Positions 29,195 through 39,645 of a stretch of DNA of 64,000 bases are shown piece by piece (within the stretch, counting starts at the first letter, position 1; every line of letters starts with the position of its first letter). Location: positions 1-64,000 of the forward strand of contig CANQNT010000005.1 in the NCBI GenBank assembly GCA_947625255.1. Direction: 5' to 3'. This stretch comes from an uncultured Acetatifactor sp. Lineage in GTDB: Bacteria; Bacillota; Clostridia; Lachnospirales; Lachnospiraceae. The position numbers and the translations under genes are program-made. Under the pieces are notes generated by a model. The model was given only the letters and a program-made list of their open reading frames with translations, was not told the origin of the DNA and did no database searches.

Positions 29195-31270
29195 ATGTTT
29201 ATTCTGAACCGTAATACGGTGATTGAATCGGAGATAGATACTGTGCCGGTGCGAAACGCCATCGGTATGTTGGAACGGGACCGGGACAAGGTGCTCCTGA
29301 AAACGGAGCAAAAAGGCGGTAAAATCCGTTTGGCGCGCGGAGAAAGCGGGATCCCGGGAAACGGAATCGGGGAAGAGCAGTATGTGCTGGAAATTTCGTC
29401 GGAAGAGATCCGTATTTTGGCCGTGGACGATCTGGGCTGGATTTATGGTCTGCTTTTCATAAGTCAGCATTATTTGGGGGTTCAGCCTTTTTGGTTTTGG
29501 ATGGACCAGCGGATTCCTCAAAGGGAACAAGTCGCGCTGGAGCCGGGGATGTATCGATCCGAGCCCTTTGTGGTGCGGTTCCGGGGCTGGTTCTTTAATG
29601 ATGAAGTATTACTGTTAAAGTGGGATTATAATGACCGGGACGAGGGGTGGAGAATGGCCTTTGAGGCGCTGCTGCGCTGCGGCGGCAACATGGCGATTCC
29701 GGGAACGGATAAAATGTCCCGCAGGAACCGGAAACTTGCGGCGGAGATGGGGCTTTGGCTCACCCATCATCATGCGGAGCCTCTGGGAGCGGAGATGTTC
29801 GTCCGCGCTTATCCCGACGTAAAACCTAACTATATGGAGCATCCCGAACTTTTTCAGGCGCTTTGGGAACAGGCCGTGGAGGAGCAAAAGGATTATAAGG
29901 TGGTTTGGAATCTGTGTTTCCGTGGGCAGGGAGACAGTCCTTTCTGGAGCAGCGACACCACGGGACAGTTTGACACGCCTGCCAAGCGGGGAAAAATGAT
30001 CAGTGACATGGTGCGTCTGCAATGCGGCCTTGTGCGGAAAAAGGTGGAGCATCCTGTTTTTTGTACCAATCTGTATGGGGAAATCATGGAGCTTTACAGG
30101 GAGGGCTATGTCAGCCTGGATCAGGATATCATCAAGGTCAGCGCTGATAACGGTTATGGACGGATGGTGACCAGGAGGAGAGACAACCATGATCCAAAGG
30201 TTTCTTCCATGCCCGATGCCCTGGATCCGGGGATGAAAGGAATTTATTATCATGTTTCCTTTTATGATCTGCAGGCGGCGAATCATATCACAATGCTGCC
30301 GAATTCCGTGGAGTTCGTGGATCGGGAGCTTTCCCGGGTGTTGGAAAACGGCGGGAATGCGTTCTGGGTGATCAATTGCTCCGGCGTGCGGCCGCATGTC
30401 TATTATCTGGATGCCATTCGTAAAAAATGGATGGGACGCAGCGTGGACGATGCGGTGCAGAGCCGGGAATTCGCGAGGGATTATTTCCAGGGGGAAGAAT
30501 GTGTGGCGGAATGCTACAGAAGCTACCCAGGGGCCATGATCTCCTATGGACCCAATGAGGACGATCATGCTGGGGAACAGTTCTATAATGAAAATATCCG
30601 TCTTCTGGCCCATCAGCTTTTGGTGGATCGGGAGCATGGATGCAGGGCGCTTCGTTGGCTGACGAAAGATATGGATCTGGGAGAACAGATAAGGTTCCTG
30701 GGCGCATTATGCGGGAAAGGGCTGGACGGCCTGACGGCGCTGCGGAAAAAGTGTGAGGATGCCGAAGAGATGCTGCGGGGCGCGGAGGAAGTCGAGAAAG
30801 GTCCGACTTTGGGAAAGGCGGCTGCCGATGGTTCCGTATCGCTCCAGGAGCTGTTCCATAATACGTTATCTCTGCAGTCGGTGATCCACGAAGAGTGTGC
30901 AAAAGGGGTTGTTTTGTTCGCGGAGGCTTATGAAGCATATGAAAAGGGGGACTACGCCCGGGCTTTCGTAGGTTTTGGCAGGTGCGCGGAATGCTTTGAC
31001 CGGGCCAATGAGAGAATGCGGGTCGCGGAGACGGGCAACTGGGTGAATTTTTATAAAAACGACTGTTTCGCGGATGTGAAGCACACGGCTTACATGGTCC
31101 GAAAGGTGATGGGGCTGATGCGGGAGCTGGGAGACAACGCATGGCATGACAAATGGTATCGGGAGTATTGCTACGCGAAAGAGGATCAAGGAGTTTTCCT
31201 GTTGCTGGTACTGGATAACCATATGACGGATTGGGACTTGTATCAGGTCATGAAAGAGCAGATTAAGTAA
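29195..31270 (+). CDS. GH115-like glycosyl hydrolase, short form
   Basis: About 691 residues. The N-terminal domain (about 1-110) contains DLGWIYGLLFISQHYLGV. The central barrel opens with RGWFFNDEVLLLKWDYND and includes MLPNSVEFVDRELSRVLENGG and WVINCSGVRPH, a pattern I associate with family GH115, xylan alpha-1,2-glucuronidases. The helical C-terminal part (about 560-690) replaces the beta domains of longer members. There is no signal peptide. ATG 29195 is preferred because AGGAG sits 7 nt upstream; a TTG at 29180 and ATG at 29189 are alternatives. Family assignment is from memory of the fold and deserves a profile search. Confidence 0.72.
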   Translation: MFILNRNTVIESEIDTVPVRNAIGMLERDRDKVLLKTEQKGGKIRLARGESGIPGNGIGEEQYVLEISSEEIRILAVDDLGWIYGLLFISQHYLGVQPFWFWMDQRIPQREQVALEPGMYRSEPFVVRFRGWFFNDEVLLLKWDYNDRDEGWRMAFEALLRCGGNMAIPGTDKMSRRNRKLAAEMGLWLTHHHAEPLGAEMFVRAYPDVKPNYMEHPELFQALWEQAVEEQKDYKVVWNLCFRGQGDSPFWSSDTTGQFDTPAKRGKMISDMVRLQCGLVRKKVEHPVFCTNLYGEIMELYREGYVSLDQDIIKVSADNGYGRMVTRRRDNHDPKVSSMPDALDPGMKGIYYHVSFYDLQAANHITMLPNSVEFVDRELSRVLENGGNAFWVINCSGVRPHVYYLDAIRKKWMGRSVDDAVQSREFARDYFQGEECVAECYRSYPGAMISYGPNEDDHAGEQFYNENIRLLAHQLLVDREHGCRALRWLTKDMDLGEQIRFLGALCGKGLDGLTALRKKCEDAEEMLRGAEEVEKGPTLGKAAADGSVSLQELFHNTLSLQSVIHEECAKGVVLFAEAYEAYEKGDYARAFVGFGRCAECFDRANERMRVAETGNWVNFYKNDCFADVKHTAYMVRKVMGLMRELGDNAWHDKWYREYCYAKEDQGVFLLLVLDNHMTDWDLYQVMKEQIK

Positions 31271-31309
31271 TTGGAAATGTCGCCGATCGCGGCGGAAGGA
31301 GTTAAGAAA

Positions 31310-32176
31310 ATGGGATTTTGGAAAAGAACGGGTTGGATCGGACTGGCGCTGCTGGGGTTAATAGCAAGTTTGGCGCTGCAGGTGCTGATGGGATTGGCCG
31401 GAGGTGTTCTGGCAGCGGTGATGTCGATGATTTCCGGAATGGCAGAGGGCCTGACTGGCGCGAACCTGCAAGCCTATTTGGAAACGGTGGTCATGGATGG
31501 GGCCGTATGGGGCGTGTTGGGATACCATGTCATCTCTCTTCCGATTTTTGGCTTATGGTACTATTTTGGCTGTGGGAGAAGAAAGCCGGTGAATCCGGCC
31601 AGAATCTTTACGGTCAGACGCGTATTGACCATTCTGGTAGGCAGTCTTGGCTTGTGTGTGTTGGCGAACGGCATGGTTCTGGCGGAGGAATTTATCACCC
31701 CCGGCCTGTTTGCGCAATATATGGAGCTGATGGAAGCGGCCGGATTTGGCGTGAGCGTGCTGACCATGATAGCCTCTGTACTGCTGGCTCCTATTGGGGA
31801 AGAAATTCTCTGCAGGGGCATTATCCTGCATTATTGCAGACGGGCTGCGGCCGGAATCGGCACCAGGAAGATGTCTTTCTGGATTGCCAATGTAATACAA
31901 GCGCTGATTTTCGGTATCATGCATGCCAATTTCGTTCAGGGGAGTTACGCGTTCGTTCTGGGTCTGGGCCTTGGTTATCTGCGGTATCGTTATGATAGCT
32001 TGTATCCATCCATGTTGGCGCATTTCCTGATCAATTTCCTGTCCACCTTTGTGATGGGTTTTCTGTTGGCCTGGGTTCCCGAGAGCCTGTTTGGAGCGGC
32101 GCTGTTATTGCTGCTGGGCGTTGGAGTGACCGTCGTTTCCATCGTACTGGGCCGGGAAAAGCAGGATTGCAAATAG
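31310..32176 (+). CDS. CPBP (CAAX-like) intramembrane metalloprotease
   Basis: A 288-residue polytopic membrane protein. The CPBP glutamate motif is EEILCRGIILHY (EExxxR), followed by FGIMHANF (FxxxH) and a later LAHFLINF segment; these supply the metal ligands of the Rce1-like fold. About eight helices are expected. Roles in Firmicutes include bacteriocin immunity and processing of membrane peptides. The start at 31310 follows GGAAGGAG 8 nt upstream. It is 39 nt behind the GH115-like gene, probably co-transcribed. Confidence 0.87.
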   Translation: MGFWKRTGWIGLALLGLIASLALQVLMGLAGGVLAAVMSMISGMAEGLTGANLQAYLETVVMDGAVWGVLGYHVISLPIFGLWYYFGCGRRKPVNPARIFTVRRVLTILVGSLGLCVLANGMVLAEEFITPGLFAQYMELMEAAGFGVSVLTMIASVLLAPIGEEILCRGIILHYCRRAAAGIGTRKMSFWIANVIQALIFGIMHANFVQGSYAFVLGLGLGYLRYRYDSLYPSMLAHFLINFLSTFVMGFLLAWVPESLFGAALLLLLGVGVTVVSIVLGREKQDCK

Positions 32177-32203
32177 TGACAGTATTTTAGGCAAGAGTAG
32201 ACC

Positions 32204-32232
32204 TTTTCAAAGGGAAAGAAATCTGCTATGAT
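32204..32232 (+). promoter_or_regulatory. Promoter ahead of the second solute-binding lipoprotein
   Basis: TTTTCA (32204-32209), 17 nt, TATGAT (32227-32232), 40 nt before the ATG at 32272. It may drive the lipoprotein gene and rhaB-rhaA, which follow with short gaps. Confidence 0.5.
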
Positions 32233-32271
32233 AAAAGTGTATCATGAAGACTTTGGAGAGAAAGGAGTTAT

Positions 32272-34479
32272 ATGAGAGAGGGGCGTAGGGACAAGTGTAC
32301 GTTTTTTGAGGGAAAGTGGTTGTGCGCGATGATTTGCCTGATGAGCTGCTTCTTGCTTGCCGGCTGCGGACAAAACGGAAAAGAGGATGAAACAGAGTTC
32401 GGGATTGACGGGTACGGTTATCTGGCGGAGGAGGTTTCGGAAAGCCTGAAAGACGTTTCCTCCTTTTCCTGGAGGCAGGAGGGCGACCGGCTTTATTTCA
32501 TCAATGATGGGAAACTGAAAAGTACCGGTCTGGATGAACTGAAATTTTCGCGAGCGCAAACCTATTTTGGAGACTATGGGACCGGTAATATGGATTCCTA
32601 TGCGGCGGATGAGAACGGGGATATCTATTATTGGTACTTCCCGGGGACGATCTATAAGTATTCCGCCGCGGACAAAAGCCAGAAGGAGTTTTATAATCTG
32701 CAGGGCAAAATGATCAAGGGAATCGCGGCCTTCGGAGGCAAAATCTTTCTTCTGCTGGAGGACTCCCTGATCACGGTGGACAGCGAGGGAAAGGAAGTTT
32801 CTTCTCTTTCCGGGGACCAGCTTCCCTGGAGGACGTCGTTGCAGGACGGAGGGGAAACGAAGGAGTATCTGAAGAGAGACGGGGACGGGAACCTATACTA
32901 TTGCAGGACGGATTATGAGAGACCACAGATCTGGGTATTGTTGGCTGGGGAGAGCCAGTGGAAAGAGCTGGAGAAGCTGCCCAAGGGGTATGCGACAAGG
33001 ATTTACGCGGCGTCGAGCGGCAGGATCCGGTTGGAACTGGGCGGCATCTTATACGAAGCGGACGCCGTCTCCGGAGAGGTTCGACAGGTGCTTCGCTTTT
33101 TGGAATGCGGTTTGACGGGAGGAGACATCCGGGAAGTCGTCAGTCTCAGCGAAGAAGAATTGCTTGTCGTCAGTACCTCGAACGAAAGCGGTGGGGGTAC
33201 GAAGCTTTACCGTTTGAAGAAAGTGCCCGTGGAGGAGATGCCCAAACGGGAGTATCTGGTCCTGGTTTCCTTTATGCCGAACCAGATGCTTGAGATGGCG
33301 GTGGCGCAATTCAACAGCCAGAACTCGGATTATTTTGTATTGATTGACGATTGCGGAGCCGAAGTGGAGCCGGGACATTACTATCTCGGCGAAGCCCGTA
33401 TGCGCCTGGACAGCCGGATCGTGGGTTCCAATTGCCCGGACCTGTTGGATGTGTCCGTTACGTCGGTGACCAGTTATGTGGAGAACGGTGTTCTGGAGGA
33501 TCTGACCCCTTACATAGAAGCCAGCGACAAGATCCATGTGGAGGATTATCTGCCGCAGGTGATCGCGGGCCATACCGTTGACGGCCAGCTGATCTCGATC
33601 CCGAAGAGCTTTAGCGTTACGCCGTTGGCCGGGAGAAAGTCTGAACTGGAAGGGTACGACGACGGGAGCTTTGAAGGAATTCGGAAAGTTATGGAACGAT
33701 ATCCGGACAGGGTGCTTCTGTTCAGAAATTATATGTTGTACTATTATTGTTATACTTATTACATGGAAACCTTTGTGAACTGGGAAACGGGAGAATGCAG
33801 CTTTGACAGTGAAGAATTCCGGGATTTTGTCAGATGGCTGGAAAAGGTGTCGTATACGGATGATGCGCTGGAAGAAAAAGCGGTGCTCCAGCAATCCCAT
33901 ATGTTTGATTTCTATGACTTGACGGCGCTTCGGTATGAAATGGGAGAGGAACCCGTATGGAAAGGGATGCTGACCGGGGACGGCAGGGAGCTTTATTCCT
34001 GCAACACCGACGGCGATGTGGCGATCCTGACCAATTCCAAGCATAAGGACGGAGCCTGGGCCTTTCTCGAATATTTCCTGGAGCTGGATGATACCTATGA
34101 TTATGGTTTTTATACGGAGAAAAGCAGACTGGACAAGCAGGTGGCGGACGCCATGGAGGACACAAGGGCTCCCGCGCTGGATGAGAACGGAGACGTGCTG
34201 AAGGATGAGAATGGGAAAGAACTTTACAGCAGCGGAATCCACAGGATGCAATCTATCAACGGAGAGATGGTTCCTATTTACGAGGTGTCCCAGGAGGATA
34301 TCGATCTTTATATGGACATCTTTGAGCATACGGATTTTAACATCGTCGACAAGGCCGGCGGCGCGACCAGTATTCTGGTAGAAGAGCTGGGAGCCTATTT
34401 TGACGGGGATAAGAGCCTGGAGGAGGCGACACGGATCATCAACAGCAGAATGCAGCTCTTTATTTCGGAGCTGTTGTAA
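32272..34479 (+). CDS. Lipoprotein: repeat-rich N-half plus solute-binding C-half (paralog)
   Basis: A 735-residue lipoprotein (lipobox LLAGC, about Cys28) built like the 7947-10205 product: an opening FGIDGYGYLAEEVSES, a beta-repeat N-half (about 35-320), then a solute-binding domain from about 325 (YLVLVSFMPNQMLEMAVAQF) with CPDLLDVS and GAWAFLEYFL. It stands 35 nt upstream of rhaB, so it may deliver rhamnose, rhamnosyl oligosaccharides or a sensory cue; no permease gene is nearby. The GAAAGGAG site precedes the ATG. Confidence 0.75.
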   Translation: MREGRRDKCTFFEGKWLCAMICLMSCFLLAGCGQNGKEDETEFGIDGYGYLAEEVSESLKDVSSFSWRQEGDRLYFINDGKLKSTGLDELKFSRAQTYFGDYGTGNMDSYAADENGDIYYWYFPGTIYKYSAADKSQKEFYNLQGKMIKGIAAFGGKIFLLLEDSLITVDSEGKEVSSLSGDQLPWRTSLQDGGETKEYLKRDGDGNLYYCRTDYERPQIWVLLAGESQWKELEKLPKGYATRIYAASSGRIRLELGGILYEADAVSGEVRQVLRFLECGLTGGDIREVVSLSEEELLVVSTSNESGGGTKLYRLKKVPVEEMPKREYLVLVSFMPNQMLEMAVAQFNSQNSDYFVLIDDCGAEVEPGHYYLGEARMRLDSRIVGSNCPDLLDVSVTSVTSYVENGVLEDLTPYIEASDKIHVEDYLPQVIAGHTVDGQLISIPKSFSVTPLAGRKSELEGYDDGSFEGIRKVMERYPDRVLLFRNYMLYYYCYTYYMETFVNWETGECSFDSEEFRDFVRWLEKVSYTDDALEEKAVLQQSHMFDFYDLTALRYEMGEEPVWKGMLTGDGRELYSCNTDGDVAILTNSKHKDGAWAFLEYFLELDDTYDYGFYTEKSRLDKQVADAMEDTRAPALDENGDVLKDENGKELYSSGIHRMQSINGEMVPIYEVSQEDIDLYMDIFEHTDFNIVDKAGGATSILVEELGAYFDGDKSLEEATRIINSRMQLFISELL

Positions 34480-34514
34480 GAGATAGATGTGAAGGAGGCA
34501 GAAAGGAGAAAGCA

Positions 34515-35930
34515 ATGGGAGCTTATTATTTGGCAATTGACATTGGCGCTTCCAGCGGACGGCACATTCTGGCGCACAGAGAGAATGGCAGGCTGATCCT
34601 GGAAGAGGTGCATCGCTTTCCCAATGGGATGAGCGAAAAGGACGGAGAGCTGTGCTGGGATTTCGAGGCGTTGTTCCGGGAGATTAAGGTCGGTCTGAAA
34701 AAGTGTAAGGAGATCGGCAAGATTCCGGTCAGCGTGGGCGTGGATACCTGGGGCGTGGATTTCGTCCTGCTGGATGAGAACGACAAGGTTCTGGGCAACA
34801 CGGTGGGCTATCGCGACAGCCGCACCAACGGCATGGACGAAGAGGTCTACAAGATCCTCCCGGAGGACGAGCTGTATGCCAGGACCGGGATCCAAAAGGC
34901 CATTTTCAATACGATCTATCAGCTGATGGCGGTGAAGAAGAACCATCCGGAGTACCTGGAGCGTGCCCGGACTTATCTGATGGTGCCGGATTATTTCCAT
35001 TATCTGCTCAGCGGAATCAAGTCCAATGAATATACGGAGGCCACCACCTCCCAGATGATCGATCCCCATACCAAGGAATGGGATCTGGAGCTGATCGAAA
35101 TGATGGGATATCCGACCTCGATCTTCCAGCCTGTCAAGGTGCCCGGAACGGTGCTGGGCCACTTGAGCCCCCAGGTTCAGGCGGAGGTGGGCTTTGACTG
35201 CAAGGTGGTGCTGCCCGCGACCCATGATACCGGTTCCGCCGTGCTGGCGGTTCCCAGCAATAACCCGGATACGGTCTATATCAGCTCCGGCACCTGGTCC
35301 CTGATGGGCGTGGAGCGCATGGAGGCGGACTGCAGTCCGGCCAGCAAGGCCCATAATTTCACCAACGAGGGCGGCTATCAGTATCGTTTCCGTTATTTGA
35401 AGAACATCATGGGCCTGTGGATGATCCAGTCCGTGAAAAAGGAACTGAAAGAGGAGCGGGGCCTGGACCTGTCCTTTGGCGAGCTTTGCGAGGATGCTTC
35501 CAGGCAGACCATTTCGTCCCTGGTAGACTGCAATGACGACCGTTTCCTGGCGCCCAAGAACATGATCAAGGAGGTACAGGCGGCCTGCGAGGAAAGCGGG
35601 CAGCCCGTTCCCCAGACGCCCGGAGAGCTGGCCAGTGTGATTTATAACAGCCTGGCAAAGTGCTACGGGGACACCATTCAGGAGATTCAGGAGATGACCG
35701 GCAAGGTCTATGACGGAATCAGCGTGGTAGGCGGCGGAGCCAATGCGGAGTATCTGAACGAGCTTTCCGCCAAATACACGGGCTGCACCGTTTACGCGGG
35801 GCCCACGGAGGCCACGGCCATCGGCAATCTCATGGTGCAGATGATGACGGACGGGGAGTTCGGTTCTTTGGCCGAGGCCAGGGACTGCGTCTTTGAATCT
35901 TTTGCGGTCAAGACCTACGCCGCCCAATGA
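34515..35930 (+). CDS. rhaB: Rhamnulokinase
   Basis: A 471-residue FGGY-family sugar kinase with the rhamnulokinase pattern: N-terminal phosphate-binding LAIDIGASSGRHIL, GVDTWGVDF, HDTGSAVLAVP and the adenosine motif SVVGGGANAEYLN. It phosphorylates L-rhamnulose at O1 in the cytoplasm. The start follows GAAAGGAG. It is 71 nt ahead of the rhamnose isomerase gene. Together they feed L-rhamnulose-1-phosphate to a class II aldolase, for which the compartment-targeted gene at 49299 is the best candidate in the window. Confidence 0.93.
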   Translation: MGAYYLAIDIGASSGRHILAHRENGRLILEEVHRFPNGMSEKDGELCWDFEALFREIKVGLKKCKEIGKIPVSVGVDTWGVDFVLLDENDKVLGNTVGYRDSRTNGMDEEVYKILPEDELYARTGIQKAIFNTIYQLMAVKKNHPEYLERARTYLMVPDYFHYLLSGIKSNEYTEATTSQMIDPHTKEWDLELIEMMGYPTSIFQPVKVPGTVLGHLSPQVQAEVGFDCKVVLPATHDTGSAVLAVPSNNPDTVYISSGTWSLMGVERMEADCSPASKAHNFTNEGGYQYRFRYLKNIMGLWMIQSVKKELKEERGLDLSFGELCEDASRQTISSLVDCNDDRFLAPKNMIKEVQAACEESGQPVPQTPGELASVIYNSLAKCYGDTIQEIQEMTGKVYDGISVVGGGANAEYLNELSAKYTGCTVYAGPTEATAIGNLMVQMMTDGEFGSLAEARDCVFESFAVKTYAAQ

Positions 35931-36001
35931 AAGAGCGAGAAAAATTGTAAACCAGGCCGCCGCTTCGACCGCGGCCAACAAATAAAAGGAGGATGAAAGA
36001 A

Positions 36002-37252
36002 ATGTCTGTTCAGACGAGATATGAAGAAGCAAAAGCGATGTATGCCAAGATCGGCATTGATACCGATGCCGCGTTGGAGCAGTTGAAGAGCATTCCCATC
36101 TCCATGCATTGCTGGCAGGGAGATGATGTGAGAGGCTTTGACCGCCCCGGAGACCTGACCGGCGGCATCCAGACCACCGGCAATTATCCCGGAAGAGCCA
36201 ACAGCCCGGAAGAGCTGATGGCCGACATGGACAAGGTGCTGAGCATGGTTCCCGGCAAGCACAAGATCAACCTGCATGCGTCCTATGCGATTTTTGAGGA
36301 CGGAGAGTTCGTGGAGCGCGACCAGCTTCAGCCCAAGCATTTTGCCAAATGGGTGGAATACGCCAAGGCGAGAGGGCTGGGCATTGATTTCAATCCCACC
36401 TGCTTCTCTCATCCTCTTTCCGCGGACGCCACGCTTTCTTCCGAAAATGAAGAGATCCGTCAGTTCTGGATCCGCCACTGCCAGGCCTGTATCCGAATCA
36501 GCGAATATTTCGCCGACGAGCTCGGGATCCCCTGTGTGATGAATATCTGGGTTCCGGACGGCTACAAGGACGTTCCCGCCGACAGAATGGCTCCCAGGGC
36601 CAGATTAAAGGATTCCCTGGACCAGATCATCGGCATTGATTATGACAAGTCCAAGGTGTACATCGCCGTGGAGTCCAAGGTGTTCGGCATCGGCCTGGAG
36701 AGCTATACCGTGGGAAGCCATGAGTTCTACATGAACTATGCGGCCCAAAACGGTCTGCTCTGCCTGTTGGACAACGGCCATTATCATCCTACCGAGGTGG
36801 TAAGCGACAAGATCTCTTCCATGCTGTGCTTCTACGACAAGCTGGCGCTTCATGTGACCAGAGGCGTGCGCTGGGACAGCGACCATGTGGTTCGTTATGA
36901 CGACGAGACCAGGGAGATCGCCAAGGAAATCATCGTCAACGGCGCCGACAGAGTGTTTATCGCCCTGGACTTCTTCGATGCCAGCATCAACCGTATCGCG
37001 GCCTGGGTTCTGGGAATGCGGAACATGCAGAAGGCCCTGCTCGCCGCCCTGCTGGTGCCCAACAAGAAGCTCGCCGAGCTTCAGCAGGAGAGAAGATTGA
37101 CGGAAGTCTTCGCCCTGCAGGAGGAATACAAGCTGTATCCCGTTGGCGACGTATGGAACTACTTCTGTGAACAGTGCGGCGTGCCCGTGGCCGAGGAGTG
37201 GATCGACGAGATGCTGAAATACGAGGCAGAGGTTCTGTCCAAGAGAGCCTGA
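36002..37252 (+). CDS. rhaA: L-rhamnose isomerase
   Basis: A 416-residue enzyme close to the usual 419. Family segments include [53 protein letters not shown] and the metal-binding RWDSDHVV and [17 protein letters not shown]. It interconverts L-rhamnose and L-rhamnulose with Mn/Zn. ATG 36002 lies 9 nt after AAAGGAGG; the ATG at 35993 abuts that site directly and is less likely. Followed by a strong terminator. Confidence 0.96.
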   Translation: MSVQTRYEEAKAMYAKIGIDTDAALEQLKSIPISMHCWQGDDVRGFDRPGDLTGGIQTTGNYPGRANSPEELMADMDKVLSMVPGKHKINLHASYAIFEDGEFVERDQLQPKHFAKWVEYAKARGLGIDFNPTCFSHPLSADATLSSENEEIRQFWIRHCQACIRISEYFADELGIPCVMNIWVPDGYKDVPADRMAPRARLKDSLDQIIGIDYDKSKVYIAVESKVFGIGLESYTVGSHEFYMNYAAQNGLLCLLDNGHYHPTEVVSDKISSMLCFYDKLALHVTRGVRWDSDHVVRYDDETREIAKEIIVNGADRVFIALDFFDASINRIAAWVLGMRNMQKALLAALLVPNKKLAELQQERRLTEVFALQEEYKLYPVGDVWNYFCEQCGVPVAEEWIDEMLKYEAEVLSKRA

Positions 37253-37283
37253 GACTGACAAAGCTTCCTTTAAGAAGTATACA

Positions 37284-37325
37284 AAAAAAGGCAGATTTCC
37301 CATTCCCGGGGAGTCTGCCTTTTTA
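37284..37325. terminator. Bidirectional intrinsic terminator
   Basis: Arms AAAAAGGCAGA (37285-37295) and TCTGCCTTTTT (37314-37324) form an 11-bp stem bounded by A- and T-runs. It separates the convergent rhaBA and ABC-exporter operons. Confidence 0.88.
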
Positions 37326-37335
37326 AAATTCCTGT

Positions 37336-39567
37336 TTATTTTCCCTCCGCCATCCGCAGCTGGGCGGTCACGAGCCCGTAATAGATGCCTTTTTTCTCCA
37401 AAAGCTCGTTATGGGTCCCGATTTCCGCGATGCCGTGCTTGTCGATGACGATCAGGCGGTCCGCGTTGCGCAGGGTGGAGAGTCGGTGGGCGATGGCGAA
37501 AGTGGTCCTGCCCTTGATCAGGCGGTTCAGGGCCTGCTGGATCAGGAATTCGCTTTCCGTATCCAGGGCGGAGGTGGCTTCGTCCAGGATCAACAGCCGG
37601 GGATTGTTCAGGATCGCCCGGGCGATGGAAATCCTCTGGCGCTCTCCGCCGGAAAGATTGTAGCCGTGTTCGCCCACGTAGGTGTTATAGCCGTCCGGGG
37701 TCTTGCAGATGAAGTCATGGGCGTTGGCCGCCTTGGCCGCTTGAATGACCTCCGCCAGGGAGGCGTCCTGTCTGGCGAAGCGGATGTTCTGCAGGATCGT
37801 CCCGGAGAACAGGAAGGTTTCCTGCAGCACCACGCCGATCTGAGAATGCAGGTTTTCCATCTTAATATCCCGGATATCCACGCCGTCAATGGTAATTTTG
37901 CCTTGATCCACGTCATAAAGTCTCATGATCAGGTTGATCAGGGTGGACTTGCCCGCGCCTGACGCGCCCACCAGGCCGATCATCTCGCCGGGCTTCACCT
38001 GAAAATTGATGTTTTCCAATACGGGTTCATAGGTCTGGTAGCCGAAGGAAACGTGTTCAAAGGTAAACGCGCCCTGAATGGGGAATTCCCTGCAGTCCGG
38101 CTTGTCGATCATCCTGGGTTCCTCGTCCAGCACGTCGTAGATCCGGTTCAGGCTGGTGATCATCTGCATCAGGGAGCGGGGCAGATGCGTCATCCAGTTT
38201 AAAGGGCCGAACAAGTAGCCGCAGTAGGTGATAAACTGCACCAGCTCGCCGATCGTCATCCTGCCGTCCAATACGTCCATGCCCCCGAACAGGACGGCGA
38301 CATAGGTCCCGCTTCCCATGAGAAATGTGAGGATCGGGAATATGACGGACCAAAACGTCTCGTTTTTGCGGGAAACATCGGCGAATTCCCTTGTTTTTTT
38401 ATGGAAACGCCTGGATTCCCGCTCTTCCTGGCCAAAGGTCTTCACCACGCGGATGCCGGAAATAATGTCCTGTAAGCTGCTGCTCAGATCGTCGGATTTC
38501 AGCCATTGCTTGTGGTACATGACGTGCATATGATGATGAAAGGCGCGCATCAGGACGAAAACCACGGCGATGAAGACCATGGACAGCAGGGTCATCCGCC
38601 AGCTGATGATCAGCATCACCACCAGGGAGACGATCATGGTCAGCAGGGTGGAGAACATATCCCCGAACACTTCCTCCATAAAGTTGCGAATCTGCCTGGT
38701 GTCCCTGGAAACCCGATTCATCAGTTCTCCCGGCTTCCGATTATTGATAAAGGAAAGAGAGAGGGTCTGAATCTTGTAATAAAGCTTTTTCCGCAGGGTC
38801 ATGCTCAAGGAGGCTCCCAGCTTCGAGCAGTTCCAGAACCGGATCACGGATAAAAGGATTCTGGCGATCATGAGGAAAAAGGTTACGCCGGTAAAAATCC
38901 ATAAGTCCTTCCAGGTCCCGGAGCCGGTGGAAAGGGCGTTGTCGATAAAGTTCCTCTGGACCATGGGGCTTAGGAGTTGAATGGCGGTTACCAGGATCAT
39001 CAGGAGGGAAATGAGCAGCAGTCTGCCGATGTAGTCTCCGCACAACAGTAAAAATTTTCGGAGAACGTCCGTTTTGCCCTCGCAGTAAGGGCACTTGCGG
39101 GTGCCGGGGAGGGCCCTGCCGCATTTTTCGCAGTATTTTTCATATTCCAGGCTGTGGACCTGCTCCGCCTCTCCCGGAATCCTGCCGTCCTCCAGGGCGG
39201 TGATAAAGGCCTGGGCGCCCCTGGCCACATAGGACACGCGGATGATGTGCCGCATGGAAAAACGGGCGGCGCAGATTTCCTGACCGTCCCTTAGGAGGAC
39301 GGTGACGATGCCGCTGTGGACCTGGTGTTCGCACCGGATCCTCTGGCAGTCTTTCAGTTGGAAGGAAGCGGCGATCCTTGTTTCCTCCAATACGAGAAAG
39401 CGCTGTTCCGTCACGGCCAACCAGATCTGGGAAGTATAGGTATCCCTGGCCAGCCTTTCCCGGTTGTCGAACCACAGGTCCACGGGAACGCAGTACCAGA
39501 GCCGCTCTCCGGGGCTTAAGGACAGCGCCTCAAGCTGCTGCGGTGTCAGTGTGTATAATAATTTCAT
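37336..39567 (-). CDS. ABC exporter half-transporter with N-terminal zinc-ribbon extension (subunit 2)
   Basis: A 743-residue membrane-fused ATPase. An unusual N-terminal domain (about 1-130) is followed by a zinc ribbon CEKCGRALPGTRKCPYC (about 134-150). A six-helix type IV exporter domain lies at about 165-465. The nucleotide-binding domain has Walker A GASGAGKST, signature LSGGERQR, Walker B LLILDEATSALD and the H-loop in AIAHRLST. It resembles the other exporter at 40270-42588, with the DUF1854 gene between them, so a heterodimer plus accessory protein is likely. I recall DUF1854-linked exporters being annotated as cyanophycin-associated; the substrate here is unknown. Confidence 0.88.
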   Translation of the reverse strand: MKLLYTLTPQQLEALSLSPGERLWYCVPVDLWFDNRERLARDTYTSQIWLAVTEQRFLVLEETRIAASFQLKDCQRIRCEHQVHSGIVTVLLRDGQEICAARFSMRHIIRVSYVARGAQAFITALEDGRIPGEAEQVHSLEYEKYCEKCGRALPGTRKCPYCEGKTDVLRKFLLLCGDYIGRLLLISLLMILVTAIQLLSPMVQRNFIDNALSTGSGTWKDLWIFTGVTFFLMIARILLSVIRFWNCSKLGASLSMTLRKKLYYKIQTLSLSFINNRKPGELMNRVSRDTRQIRNFMEEVFGDMFSTLLTMIVSLVVMLIISWRMTLLSMVFIAVVFVLMRAFHHHMHVMYHKQWLKSDDLSSSLQDIISGIRVVKTFGQEERESRRFHKKTREFADVSRKNETFWSVIFPILTFLMGSGTYVAVLFGGMDVLDGRMTIGELVQFITYCGYLFGPLNWMTHLPRSLMQMITSLNRIYDVLDEEPRMIDKPDCREFPIQGAFTFEHVSFGYQTYEPVLENINFQVKPGEMIGLVGASGAGKSTLINLIMRLYDVDQGKITIDGVDIRDIKMENLHSQIGVVLQETFLFSGTILQNIRFARQDASLAEVIQAAKAANAHDFICKTPDGYNTYVGEHGYNLSGGERQRISIARAILNNPRLLILDEATSALDTESEFLIQQALNRLIKGRTTFAIAHRLSTLRNADRLIVIDKHGIAEIGTHNELLEKKGIYYGLVTAQLRMAEGK

Positions 39568-39645
39568 TTTTTATGATCCGCCTTTCTGTGAACGGCGCCG
39601 AAAGGGGCGGGAACCCTCTTTCGGGTTTTCCGTTCCGCATAACAA

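Noticed and set aside
34395-36032. 545-residue minus-strand open frame
   Set aside because: Antisense to rhaB and its flanks; rhaB is unmistakable on the plus strand.
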